This document shows, one piece after another, positions 8,053-16,800 of a DNA stretch of 31,891 nucleotides (positions are counted from its first letter, which is position 1; the number at the start of each line of letters is the position of its first letter). Position numbers and translations under genes: made by a program. A model generated the notes under the pieces. That model saw nothing but the letters and a program-made list of their open reading frames with translations, was not told where the DNA came from and made no database searches. The DNA lies in assembly GCA_946479985.1 (NCBI GenBank), contig CAMLIF010000032.1:1-31891 (forward strand), given 5' to 3'. This DNA comes from an uncultured Flavobacteriales bacterium. Lineage in GTDB: Bacteria > Bacteroidota > Bacteroidia > Flavobacteriales > Crocinitomicaceae.

Positions 8053-8070
8053 TCCCGATAGCTAACGGGA
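8053..8070. repeat. Small imperfect palindrome TCCCGATAGCTAACGGGA
   Basis: TCCCG and CGGGA flank ATAGCTAA. A perfect version (TCCCGATAGCTATCGGGA) is a familiar intergenic palindrome in Bacteroidota. It lies just upstream of the S41 protease gene and beside the sucC terminator. No function is assigned. Confidence 0.4.
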
Positions 8071-8084
8071 GAAAAGGCGGGTAC

Positions 8085-8118
8085 AAAAAAAGCGCCTTCG
8101 CCATGGCGGAGACGCTTT
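8085..8118 (-). terminator. Intrinsic terminator of sucC
   Basis: On the minus strand, AAAGCG and CTCCGCC pair with GGCGAAG and CGCTTT around a CCATGG centre, and the stem runs into a T7 tract. It sits 18 bases past the sucC stop codon. Confidence 0.85.
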
Positions 8119-8135
8119 ATAATGAAAGGGCAAAA

Positions 8136-9350
8136 TTACATTGCCAATACTTCTTTTACTTTATCTGCTGCTTCCTGCAACAATACTGCCGAATGAACAT
8201 TCAATCCTGAATCATCAATGATTTTTTTCGCTTCGATAGCATTTGTTCCTTGCAAACGAACGATAATCGGAACAGGAATAGTTCCCATGTTTTTGTATGC
8301 ATCAACAACACCCTGAGCAACACGGTCGCAACGAACGATACCACCGAAAATGTTGATCAAAATTGCTTTTACGTTCGGGTCTTTCAAAATGATATGGAAA
8401 GCTTTCTCAACACGCTCAGCATCTGCAGTTCCACCAACGTCTAAGAAGTTAGCAGGGTTACCACCAGAATATTTGATGATATCCATAGTTGCCATTGCCA
8501 AACCGGCACCGTTTACCATACAGGCAACGTTTCCGTCTAACTTAACGAAGTTTAATCCTGCTTTGTCAGCTTCAACATCCAATGGATCTTCTTCTGAAGT
8601 ATCACGCATTTCAGCGTAATCAGGGTGACGGAACAATCCGTTTCCATCCAATGTTACTTTCGCATCAACTGCAATGATTTTATTATCTGAAGTTTTCAAA
8701 ACCGGGTTGATCTCGAACATAGCCGCATCACAACCTTCGTAAGCAGCATACAAATTCACAACAAATTTTGTCATTTGTTTGAACGCTTCACCGGATAAAC
8801 CTAAGTTGAAAGCAATTTTACGAGCCTGGAACCCCTGAATCCCAACACGCGGGTCGATTTCTTCTTTGAAGATCAAATGTGGAGTGTCATGAGCTACAGA
8901 TTCAATATCCATTCCTCCTTCTGTTGAATACATGATTGTATTACGGCCTCTTTCACGATCCAATAAAACTGACATGTAGAATTCTTCTACTTCAGCTTCA
9001 CCCGGATAGTAAACATCTTCAGCAAGTAAAACTTTGCTTACCAATTTTCCTACACCGTTTGTTTGAGCAGTTTCTAAGTGTCCGCCTAAGATTCCTTTCA
9101 CTTTTTCTTCAACCTGGTCAATTCCTTTTGCCAGAACTACACCATGAGATCCTGTTTCAGCAACCAGACCTTTACCACGACCACCAGCATGGATTTGAGC
9201 TTTAACAACGTACCAGCTAGTACCTGTGTCTTCAGTCAGTTTTTTAGCTGCAGCTACTGCATCTTCTACTTTCTCTACAACAACACCACGCTGAATAGCA
9301 ACGCCGTATTTCTGCAGGATTGATTTACCTTGATATTCGTGTAAGTTCAT
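8136..9350 (-). CDS. sucC: Succinate-CoA ligase, beta subunit (ATP-grasp)
   Basis: This 404-residue protein has the normal length of SucC, which with SucD interconverts succinyl-CoA and succinate with NDP phosphorylation in the cytosolic TCA cycle. The N-terminus [17 protein letters not shown], the ATP-grasp segment [15 protein letters not shown], the metal-site region FEINPVL and [10 protein letters not shown], and the C-terminal ligase segment [19 protein letters not shown] with [10 protein letters not shown] are all present. sucD is not adjacent, which is common in Bacteroidota. A strong terminator follows at 8085-8118. The gene's G+C looks normal (about 43% in one 60-base line counted), in contrast to the gene at 9723-11585. 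Confidence 0.97.
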   Translation of the reverse strand: MNLHEYQGKSILQKYGVAIQRGVVVEKVEDAVAAAKKLTEDTGTSWYVVKAQIHAGGRGKGLVAETGSHGVVLAKGIDQVEEKVKGILGGHLETAQTNGVGKLVSKVLLAEDVYYPGEAEVEEFYMSVLLDRERGRNTIMYSTEGGMDIESVAHDTPHLIFKEEIDPRVGIQGFQARKIAFNLGLSGEAFKQMTKFVVNLYAAYEGCDAAMFEINPVLKTSDNKIIAVDAKVTLDGNGLFRHPDYAEMRDTSEEDPLDVEADKAGLNFVKLDGNVACMVNGAGLAMATMDIIKYSGGNPANFLDVGGTADAERVEKAFHIILKDPNVKAILINIFGGIVRCDRVAQGVVDAYKNMGTIPVPIIVRLQGTNAIEAKKIIDDSGLNVHSAVLLQEAADKVKEVLAM

Positions 9351-9463
9351 GACAACTTTTTATTTACTTTTTAGAGCGCTAAAGGTAAAGATTAAATCTC
9401 TTACAGCGATGCGAAGTTTTGAAAAAATAGAGGAAAAATAATAGAGGAAAGTCAAAAGAGGAA

Positions 9464-9481
9464 CACTTCGACAAGCTCAGT
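9464..9481. repeat. Short member of the CACTTCGAC..GCTCAGT repeat family
   Basis: CACTTCGACAAGCTCAGT shares its outer segments with the core of the 55-bp direct repeats. It lacks the flanking GCCCGG / CCGGGG stem. Confidence 0.6.
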
Positions 9482-9523
9482 CCAAGAGAGGAAAGGATTT
9501 AGTAAAATCGCATTGGACAAAAC

Positions 9524-9578
9524 GCCCGGCACTTCGACTATGCTCAGTGACCGGGGCTCTTAATTTCCGTGCAATTGC
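9524..9578. repeat. 55-bp direct repeat, left copy
   Basis: It is identical over 55 bases to the copy at 11611-11665. It begins with a hairpin: CCCGGCACT (9525-9533) and AGTG-A-CCGGG (9546-9555) pair around a 12-base loop. A unique part (9557-9578) containing TTAATTTCCGTGCAATTGC follows. The flanking bases of the two copies differ, which defines the repeat edges precisely. Confidence 0.9.
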
Positions 9579-9722
9579 TACACAGAAACATACAAGCTGG
9601 TTTACGATTTTATCTTGGGTTAATTAATCCATCAATATTTTTCCGAATTGAAAATCATTCATTATTAATGCTATGTCTGAATTCAGATTAACTTTATCGG
9701 TACATACCTAAAATACAAAACC

Positions 9723-11585
9723 ATGAAACTGGAAAGAATTCTGGATAATTTAAATTCTCTCGAAAAGGGTGCATTTATTAAGATTATCGACAACATTGTT
9801 ACCTCGAAACCTAAAAACATTAAGGAAATAGAAAAAATACTGTCTAACTCTGATCGAATCATAAAAAATGTAGACAACAACAATATCGCACAGATATTTC
9901 ACCTGATCGAAGACGAAATAATTCATCTGATTAAATCAGAATTCCGAAAAACCACTTCCCAACTGGATGTTGTCATAGACCTGATTATTCAAGACGGTAA
10001 TTCGATTTTGAACCAGGAATGGTTTTCACGATTATATGAAAATGAGATTAAGGTTCTTAAAAGCAAGATAAAACAGTTTCAATTAGATATTGAAGATGAG
10101 AAAAGTGATCTTTCAATTGAAAGAAAACGCGATTACAGAATTTACAAATCATGTCTAAAAACGGCCTATCAGAATGACTCCAACAACAATCAGGAACATA
10201 AAATAACCACTGACGAATTATCGATCCTTATTGCACTGTCAAAAGAACTGGAACTTTCACAGGATGAAGTAAAACTGATCAACTATTCTGTGATAGAACC
10301 CAAGAAGATCGACACGGCACAAATGATAGAACAACTTCGAAATATTGGATTATTGTTCGTTTCGAAAAAAAACAATACGCTTTACATTTCAGATGAAATG
10401 GTTCGTGTCCTTAGAAAGGTTAGAAAAAAGGACGTGGCAGATAAGTTTCTCCGAAGAGTACTTAAACTTTTCAAAGATCCTCAAATAAACCTAATCTGTA
10501 AAAAGCATAATGTAGATAGAAAACTTTCTATTCCTGAAAAAATTGAAACAATCATAAAAAACGGAATCTCTTTAAGAGATATACTTTCCGAATCCGTTCA
10601 TAAAGACGGTACGTCATTATTGGATAAGAGACGATTCATCAATGAGTTTTGCGATAAGCATCTAAATATAGCACCGGCATTGAAAGGCTCTACTGTTGAC
10701 GAGAAATTAGATAATCTTCTTTTGCATTTCGATCAAATAGAGAAGGACGAAAAAGTAGGGATTTCACACGATGGTTATGCTAAACTCCTTAAGGATTTGA
10801 AGGAATCTAACCTCGGTATAGAAAAGAGTTTAAAAACAACGTTAAACCAAAGTTCTGAAACCCATTTTTTACAAACGGATTATTTACTCGACAGAAACAT
10901 TAAGCCAGCTGACATCCTGGAATTGATTTCAGAAGAACAACTATTAGCGTTTTGTGCAGAAAAGGACATTAAAACAAGAGGTGAAAAAATATCCAATATT
11001 CTTGATGCTTATACTGATTCAGAAAATATTTTCATCGAAAATTATGAGAATATCGGTTTTAGAAAGTTCAATGAATTGAAAGAAGCGGGTATTTTACTAA
11101 AAGAAGCTGAACTTGGTCTTAAATTCGAAGAAGTGACCAAACTAATCTTTACGCAACTCGGATTATCCATTGATAATGATCTAAAGAAGAAGATTAATAC
11201 TTCAAAAGACATGATTGATATTCTCATCAATGTTGGAAATAATGACATTATTATTGTTGAATGTAAGACTCAAAAAGAATCAGGTTATAACAAATTCTCA
11301 ACGGTATCAAGACAAATAAAATCGTATAAAGGAGTTGCAGAATCAAACGGATATAGAGTAATTAAAACCTTACTCGTAGCTCCTGACTTTTCAGATCAGT
11401 TTATTTCGGAATGTGATTCGGATCTTTCTACAAGTGAGATTCACTTATCATTAATCACCGCAAGTTCGTTACTGAAAATTTTGGATGGTTTCAAACAACA
11501 AACAAAGCACGCGATATTTCCTCATGTTTTATTGCGAGACGTATTAATTGATGAAAACAGAATTCTTAAAGCAATTTCCAAATAA
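9723..11585 (+). CDS. PD-(D/E)XK nuclease-like protein with SAP-like segments, AT-rich accessory gene
   Basis: This 620-residue soluble protein matches no family I can name. The N-terminal 220 residues are helical and charged. Three segments resemble SAP-type helix-extended loop-helix modules: near 257-285 (INLICKKHNVDR...KIETII), 308-337 (INEFCDKHLNI...KLDNLL) and 401-430 (EEQLLAFCAEKDIKTRGEK). The C-terminal ~150 residues look like a restriction-endonuclease fold: a helix with FEEVTKLIF, then D499 in MIDILI, then IIIVE513-C-K515, the D...ExK pattern of PD-(D/E)XK nucleases. A DNA- or RNA-cleaving role, perhaps defence, is inferred. Four 60-base lines counted inside the gene have about 26% G+C, against about 43% in neighbouring sucC and accC lines, which suggests horizontal transfer. 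It is bounded by identical 55-bp direct repeats, with no methyltransferase or partner gene beside it. Confidence 0.7.
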   Translation: MKLERILDNLNSLEKGAFIKIIDNIVTSKPKNIKEIEKILSNSDRIIKNVDNNNIAQIFHLIEDEIIHLIKSEFRKTTSQLDVVIDLIIQDGNSILNQEWFSRLYENEIKVLKSKIKQFQLDIEDEKSDLSIERKRDYRIYKSCLKTAYQNDSNNNQEHKITTDELSILIALSKELELSQDEVKLINYSVIEPKKIDTAQMIEQLRNIGLLFVSKKNNTLYISDEMVRVLRKVRKKDVADKFLRRVLKLFKDPQINLICKKHNVDRKLSIPEKIETIIKNGISLRDILSESVHKDGTSLLDKRRFINEFCDKHLNIAPALKGSTVDEKLDNLLLHFDQIEKDEKVGISHDGYAKLLKDLKESNLGIEKSLKTTLNQSSETHFLQTDYLLDRNIKPADILELISEEQLLAFCAEKDIKTRGEKISNILDAYTDSENIFIENYENIGFRKFNELKEAGILLKEAELGLKFEEVTKLIFTQLGLSIDNDLKKKINTSKDMIDILINVGNNDIIIVECKTQKESGYNKFSTVSRQIKSYKGVAESNGYRVIKTLLVAPDFSDQFISECDSDLSTSEIHLSLITASSLLKILDGFKQQTKHAIFPHVLLRDVLIDENRILKAISK

Positions 11586-11610
11586 AACATTCTTCTTTCA
11601 AACAAAAAAG

Positions 11611-11665
11611 GCCCGGCACTTCGACTATGCTCAGTGACCGGGGCTCTTAATTTCCGTGCAATTGC
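11611..11665. repeat. 55-bp direct repeat, right copy
   Basis: This is an exact copy of 9524-9578 in the same orientation, starting 25 bases after the nuclease-like gene's stop codon. On the minus strand the hairpin is followed by a T6 tract (AAAAAAG at 11604-11610 on the plus strand). This copy could therefore also terminate transcription of the membrane-protein gene at 11701-12132. Confidence 0.9.
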
Positions 11666-11700
11666 AAAAAACAGCTAGTGATTCGAATAATAAATTAAGC

Positions 11701-12132
11701 TTATAATTTCGTTTGAAGTCGTTCCGGAATAATATATCCCCAAATGAGATCGAGCAGAAAAAGGAAACTCATTGCTGTTAAGCAGAATAAATCAACAACA
11801 GAGAAAACAGGCTGAACACCACTTTTCGTATCGTACAAATTTGTTAAACTCATGAGGAGCCACAGACACTCGGTAAGGACCAACAATGTGAAAAATTGTG
11901 CGATTCTGCGGTTGAAGAAACTGTTTTTCTTTGTCAATATCTGAATGATCTTTTTGAAAATCAGGTATAAAATAAAAAAAGCCAGGGAAAAGGTCAATAA
12001 GAAAACAATCATCAGGAGTTTCCAATCTTCAACGCGACACAAATAAAGAATAAGTCCTATGAACAGCGTAGTAAGTACACAGTATGCTAATGCCCGGAAA
12101 AGGAAAAGAATAAACTTAAAAGCTGGTGTCAT
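11701..12132 (-). CDS. Four-helix membrane protein, possibly DUF2975-like
   Basis: This 143-residue protein has four predicted membrane helices (about 8-30, 38-60, 78-98 and 108-130). Between helices 2 and 3 is the cytosolic-looking segment KKIIQILTKKNSFFNRRIAQFF. That arrangement, with a 'K..SFF' motif before helix 3, resembles DUF2975 membrane proteins, but the match is weak and the XRE-type regulator that often accompanies them is absent. The gene lies between the right 55-bp repeat and accC, on the opposite strand from the nuclease-like gene. Whether it belongs to the inserted material is unclear. Confidence 0.6.
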   Translation of the reverse strand: MTPAFKFILFLFRALAYCVLTTLFIGLILYLCRVEDWKLLMIVFLLTFSLAFFILYLIFKKIIQILTKKNSFFNRRIAQFFTLLVLTECLWLLMSLTNLYDTKSGVQPVFSVVDLFCLTAMSFLFLLDLIWGYIIPERLQTKL

Positions 12133-12206
12133 ATTCGAACATTGAAGTTATCCGGAGATGCTCTCAAAAATCAAATGCTTTCTGAATGTCCTCCCTCTTT
12201 CATCCC

Positions 12207-12230
12207 CATTTCGGCAGGCTCAATACATCG
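12207..12230. repeat. Degenerate member of the CACTTCGAC..CAGTGACCG repeat family
   Basis: CATTTCGGCAGGCTCAAT followed by ACATCG resembles the core of the 55-bp direct repeats with several changes. It lies in the 172-bp gap downstream of accC, in the same orientation relative to the accC end as the hairpin has to the accC-like tail in the 55-bp repeats. Confidence 0.35.
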
Positions 12231-12304
12231 CCTCCAAAGGGGGAAACTAAATCCTCAAGCTCAGAGAATTCATCGTGCTTTTGATTTGGCTTTTACTTTA
12301 TACA

Positions 12305-13789
12305 TTAATTCCCGTGCAATTTCCACGTTGAAGAAATGTTTCGCGAAGCAACATCAGCATTCGATTTTTTGGTTAAATCATGCCAAACCTGCTCTAAACC
12401 GGCTTGCAATGCTTCTTTTTCTTCTGCGTACATTTCCCACATGGCTGTCGGGTCCTGGAAATATTGTTTTACGAAATTGGTATCGAAGTCGCCTGAACGG
12501 AACGCCGGATGTTTCATCACATACTTTCCGAAATCGAGTGTGGTTTTTACTCCTGAAATTTCGTAATTATTAATGGCAATTACCATTTTGTCTAATGCTT
12601 CTTCTCTCGTTTCGGCCCAAACTACAAGTTTGGCAATCATCGGATCATAATAGATCGGGACTTCCATTCCTTCTTCAAAAGCATCGTCAACACGCGCAAG
12701 ATCTACACGCGGACGTTTGTAACGGTTCAAAGTTCCGATATCCGGCACAAATCCGTTCAATGTATCTTCGGCATACACACGTACTTCTATTGAATGTCCG
12801 TTGATGCTTAATTCGTGTTGTAATTTAGGTAAACGTTCACCACGCGCAACGCGTACCTGCCATTCTACCAAATCGGTTCCGGTGATTTCTTCCGTTACCG
12901 GATGTTCTACCTGCAAACGCGTATTCATTTCCAGGAAATAGAAATTCAGATCGGCATCCAGTAAGAATTCAACGGTTCCTGCTCCAAGATAATTACAAGC
13001 CTTACAAACTGCAACGGCTGCTTCGCCCATTTTTGTGCGTAACTCGCTTGTTAAAACGGCAGAAGGTGCTTCTTCAATTACTTTTTGATGACGACGCTGA
13101 ATAGAACATTCACGCTCAAACAATGAAACCACGTTTCCGTGAGAATCGGCAAAAACCTGAATCTCGATATGACGCGGTTTTGTGACAAATTTCTCAATAA
13201 AAACAGCATCATCTCCAAACGAAGAACGAGCTTCGCTTTGCGCCATTTTCATTTGTTCTTCAAATTCTTCTACGTTCTCTACCAAACGCATTCCTTTTCC
13301 ACCGCCTCCGGCAGATGCCTTGATCAAAACCGGAAAACCAACTTCAGCCGCAATCACTTTAGCGGCTTCCAGATCTGTAATCGCTTCGTCAACTCCGGGA
13401 ACAAGCGGAACGTTATATCCTTTCACGGCTTGTTTCGCGGAAAGCTTGTCGCCCATAAGTTCCATTGCTTCCGGCGACGGGCCAATAAATATAATTCCTG
13501 CTTCTTTTACTTTCCGTGCAAATCCGGCATTCTCGGAGAGAAATCCGTAACCGGGGTGAATTCCTTCCACACCAAGTTCTTTACAAAGCTTTAAAATAGT
13601 TTCCTGCTGCAAATAGGACTCAGCTGAAGGTGATTTACCGACATAAACTGCTTCGTCTGCTTCTTTCACGTGTGGCGCGTTTGCATCCGCATCTGAATAA
13701 ATTGCCACTGTGGCAATATCCATTTTTTTCAGCGTACGAATAACACGGCGGGCAATTTCTCCACGGTTAGCAACAAGAACTTTTTTCAT
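12305..13789 (-). CDS. accC: Biotin carboxylase subunit of an acyl-CoA carboxylase
   Basis: This 494-residue ATP-grasp enzyme carboxylates biotin on a carrier protein using bicarbonate and ATP. It has the N-terminal MKKVLVANRGEIARRVIRTL, the glycine loop ASAGGGGKGMRLV (about 155-170), FERECSIQRRHQKVIEEAPS, and EMNTRLQVEHPVTEEITGTD. The start is the ATG at 13789; the frame continues 13 codons upstream without homology. At about 494 residues it exceeds the roughly 450 of E. coli AccC and resembles the separate biotin carboxylase of propionyl-/acyl-CoA carboxylases in Bacteroidota, so its substrate complex may be propionyl-CoA rather than acetyl-CoA carboxylase. No carrier or carboxyltransferase gene is adjacent. 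Its final codons resemble the tail of the 55-bp direct repeat. Confidence 0.92.
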   Translation of the reverse strand: MKKVLVANRGEIARRVIRTLKKMDIATVAIYSDADANAPHVKEADEAVYVGKSPSAESYLQQETILKLCKELGVEGIHPGYGFLSENAGFARKVKEAGIIFIGPSPEAMELMGDKLSAKQAVKGYNVPLVPGVDEAITDLEAAKVIAAEVGFPVLIKASAGGGGKGMRLVENVEEFEEQMKMAQSEARSSFGDDAVFIEKFVTKPRHIEIQVFADSHGNVVSLFERECSIQRRHQKVIEEAPSAVLTSELRTKMGEAAVAVCKACNYLGAGTVEFLLDADLNFYFLEMNTRLQVEHPVTEEITGTDLVEWQVRVARGERLPKLQHELSINGHSIEVRVYAEDTLNGFVPDIGTLNRYKRPRVDLARVDDAFEEGMEVPIYYDPMIAKLVVWAETREEALDKMVIAINNYEISGVKTTLDFGKYVMKHPAFRSGDFDTNFVKQYFQDPTAMWEMYAEEKEALQAGLEQVWHDLTKKSNADVASRNISSTWKLHGN

Positions 13790-13805
13790 AAAATTTACTT
13801 TGAAA

Positions 13806-13813
13806 CAAAAGTA
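13806..13813 (-). promoter_or_regulatory. -7 box (TACTTTTG) for accC
   Basis: This is an exact TAnnTTTG match on the minus strand, 17 bases before the ATG at 13789, in the 78-bp gap after the tamB-like gene. It implies accC has its own promoter rather than only read-through. Confidence 0.4.
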
Positions 13814-13867
13814 CCAAAAGAAGTACAAATAGAAGGATTGAAATCACGGAAGATTTCCTTTTTGAAA

Positions 13868-16800
13868 TTATTCAGGCATTTCAGTTGGAGTCTCCGGGGT
13901 TAAAGGATCTTCACCCTCCTTTTTAAATTCCTGTGGATTCACGTAAGTAGAAGTTGGAATTTTTTTCTTCTTCCGTTTTTTACGACTTCCTTTTTTATTG
14001 AACGGATCTTTTACGGCTTTTATCAAACGTGAATCTTTCGTTTTATCAAATTCCTCGGAATAACTCAAACCAATTCCCTGGGTGTAATCACCGTTCTCAG
14101 AACTGTTTAACGGATTGGTTCCGTTAGGCTGATTGAAGATTGTTAAACGGAAGCTTCCATCGTCATTGAGAAGAATATCAACACTCATATCACCCATCAG
14201 GGAGCTGGATGAATTTTGTCCGTCGTCCTCAACCGCTACACCACCGGATCCTTTTACAATTACGTTAGGACCGAATGTTTTTACATAGGTAACTTTTCCG
14301 CCGCCGGTTCCAGCCTCAACTCCAAAATCTTTAGCTCCGGTATTTTGCAGGAATTGATTCACCTTCTGCCCACCCATTTCCAATGCGGTTCCACTACTTA
14401 CTCCACTTCCACCGTTAATTGGCGCAAACGAACTAAATGCCAGCAAGTTAAACCACTGTTTTTGTTCGTCTTCTACGGTTCCGGTAGCCCGGGTCACCAG
14501 AGCCCGTTCACTTCCAACGGCAGGTTCCTGCAATTTCACATCAACGGTAATCTCCGGCTTACTCAGTTTCCCGTTTACATACATCATACAATCTACTTTC
14601 CGTCGTCGGGAAACTCCGGTACCGTTTTCATCCTGCTCCAGTGTATTCAGATCGGCGGTAACAGTTTTAACTACTGCCAATCGCATGTTTGCATCGTAAG
14701 GGGTTCCTGTCCACGAAATAGATCCGCCTTCAATCAGATCAAAACGTGTTTCAATCGGTGGAAGAACAATATCGTACCCTCCACGTTTCCCTTCCGGACT
14801 ACGTGCGAACTTATATTCTCCAGTCATTTTCACAGTATTTGAAATCTCAATCTTTAAGTTAGGTGCATTTCCGTATGCTTCAATGGCATCACCTGTAATA
14901 GGATTGAAGATAAGATTAACCCTGGCCTCGTTAGTGACGTTTAGATTTAGCGCTAATTCCAATCCACCCGAAGTAACAGTATTCGAGGAAACTTTTTTAT
15001 TCGGATCGTAGAATTCAATGAAATCAAAATCAGAGATATCGCTTGCGCCGTACATAGGAAGTGAGACTTCGGTACCTTTCTCTGTTTTTGCGTGTACATC
15101 AATTTCGGTCAGGTCATTGTGTATTGCAAGATTGGCATACCCGGAGGCAAAGGCAGTACCATAATAAATTTCACCTTCTTTATATTTTGTGTTCAGTACC
15201 ATGAATTTTCCGGTAAACGGTTTATGGTAAACACCTGAAACAGATTCGTTATCAAACCAGAAATCGAGGTTAATGTCGAAATTAGCGAAATCAGAGTGTG
15301 AAACCTGTAAATCGGCGATAGCAACATTACCATCTTCATCGTAAACCGGAAGCGTACCTGAAATCACATCGTTTTTACCATCGAATTTCAGTTTCCCACT
15401 CATTTTGTAGGTTGTTCCTAAAATTCCAATCTTGGCACCGGCATCATTCAGATTTACTTCACCGCTGATTTCCGGGGAAGCCGTTTCACCACGCACTTTC
15501 AAACTTCCTTTCAGATTCCCTTTGATATTGCTCACCACCTCAGGATCAACAAATGCATTGGCGAATTTCAGATCTGTCCCGTTGAATTTGATCTGGAGAC
15601 CGTAATTATCTTTTTCACGCATCGGGTAGAATGATCCGGAGAAACCGAGTGCAGGTTCATCCGTTGCCACCGTATTATAGGTCAAACTACCGCCGTTGAT
15701 GATCAGTGCTTCTTTTACAGGATTCCATGTTACCTGGCTTACACCGATATTCCCGATTTCCGTTTTATTCACATAGAAATTGGTCAGATCAATGTTTCCT
15801 TCAGCCTGCGGAAGTGTAAACGGTGTTTTTAATGAAGCATGTGCATACAATACTCCGGTAACATCGAGGTTCGGATCAAAGATCTTCGAGAATTCTTCCA
15901 CGTGCAGCCCTTTGATGTCCAGATTAATGACATCCTCTTCCTTATTGGAGAGAACTCCATCAAGACGAACAGATTGCGTTTCACGCTCAAGAAGTAGTTT
16001 ATCAATAAAAATCCGTTGATCGGAAACAGCAATATCATATTCAGAAGGTTGTTTGATCTCCCACCTTTGTCCCTGAACAGAGAAGTAAGATGGTTTCACT
16101 ACTCCTGAAATCTCGTTATCAGGTTTAAATTCTGTATCAAACTCGAACGAGGCAGGATCTGCTTTCCCCTGATTCCAAAGCACTTTCGTGTTGAACGCAC
16201 TTTGATGTCCGGCAATGTTCACCTGGAAGGAATCAACATACAGGGAATCATTATAAGCTGCGCGATCTGCTGATATGGAAGCCACGAGATTCCCCTTTTG
16301 AAGTGATTCTTTTACATGCAGGTTTCTGAAAAACTGTCTTTGAGGTGCTTTAGCTGAATCTTTTTGCTGCGGGAGAATAGCAATTTCGTCAGATTTCAGA
16401 TCCAATGTTTGAAGATCTGTCTTCGAATTATATGCCACATCTATTTTAGTTCCGTATGCAATATGCAGATCAGGAGCATACAATTCAAGAATTTCTTCTG
16501 TGTTTTTCAAAGTGATATCCGCCTGGAAGAATTCGGCAGCCGCATTTTTCTTCGTTAACGTCATTGGCTTAATGAAAGTCGGAAGAACTTTAGCAAACGA
16601 ATTATTTAGAACAGCTACGAGATTTCCGGAAGTAATTTTCCCATTCATGGTCATGTCCAAAACATCACTTGCCAAAACAATGTTATCTGAAGTAGCTCCG
16701 CGATCGATTGTCAGATCTAATTGCGGAACACCAATTGTCTTCTCATCTTGTGTATAAACGAGTGAGTTAATGATTATTTGTCCGGAATAATCGTCAATGT

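Larger units (their letters stand above)
9351..9722. other. Intergenic region with repeats upstream of the nuclease cassette
   Basis: No gene is supported here. The region holds GAGGAAA-like units (about 9428-9497), a short member of the CACTTCGAC..GCTCAGT repeat family (9464-9481) and the first 55-bp direct repeat (9524-9578). It ends in an AT-rich leader with TAACTTTA at 9689-9696, one base off the -7 consensus, which may serve the gene at 9723. Confidence 0.6.

Noticed and set aside
9683..9883. Minus-strand open frame across the start of the nuclease-like gene
   Set aside because: It is antisense to the first codons of a long, coherent gene and consists of hydrophobic text expected from reverse-complemented AT-rich DNA.
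9524..11665. CRISPR array interpretation of the 55-bp direct repeats
   Set aside because: There are only two copies, over 2 kb apart with a whole gene between them, longer than usual CRISPR repeats, and no cas genes are nearby.
9524..11665. Classical insertion sequence or composite transposon
   Set aside because: The enclosed protein has no DDE, HUH, serine or tyrosine recombinase motif, and I found no short target-site duplication immediately outside the repeats.
12142..12573. Plus-strand open frame of 143 codons overlapping the end of accC
   Set aside because: Its 3' half lies antisense to accC, which is clearly real, and the rest covers a repeat-bearing gap. The composition is unlike a normal protein.
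14216..14842. Plus-strand open frame of 208 codons inside tamB
   Set aside because: It is entirely antisense to the conserved DUF490-coding part of tamB. Long antisense frames are expected from codon bias, and there is no recognisable domain.
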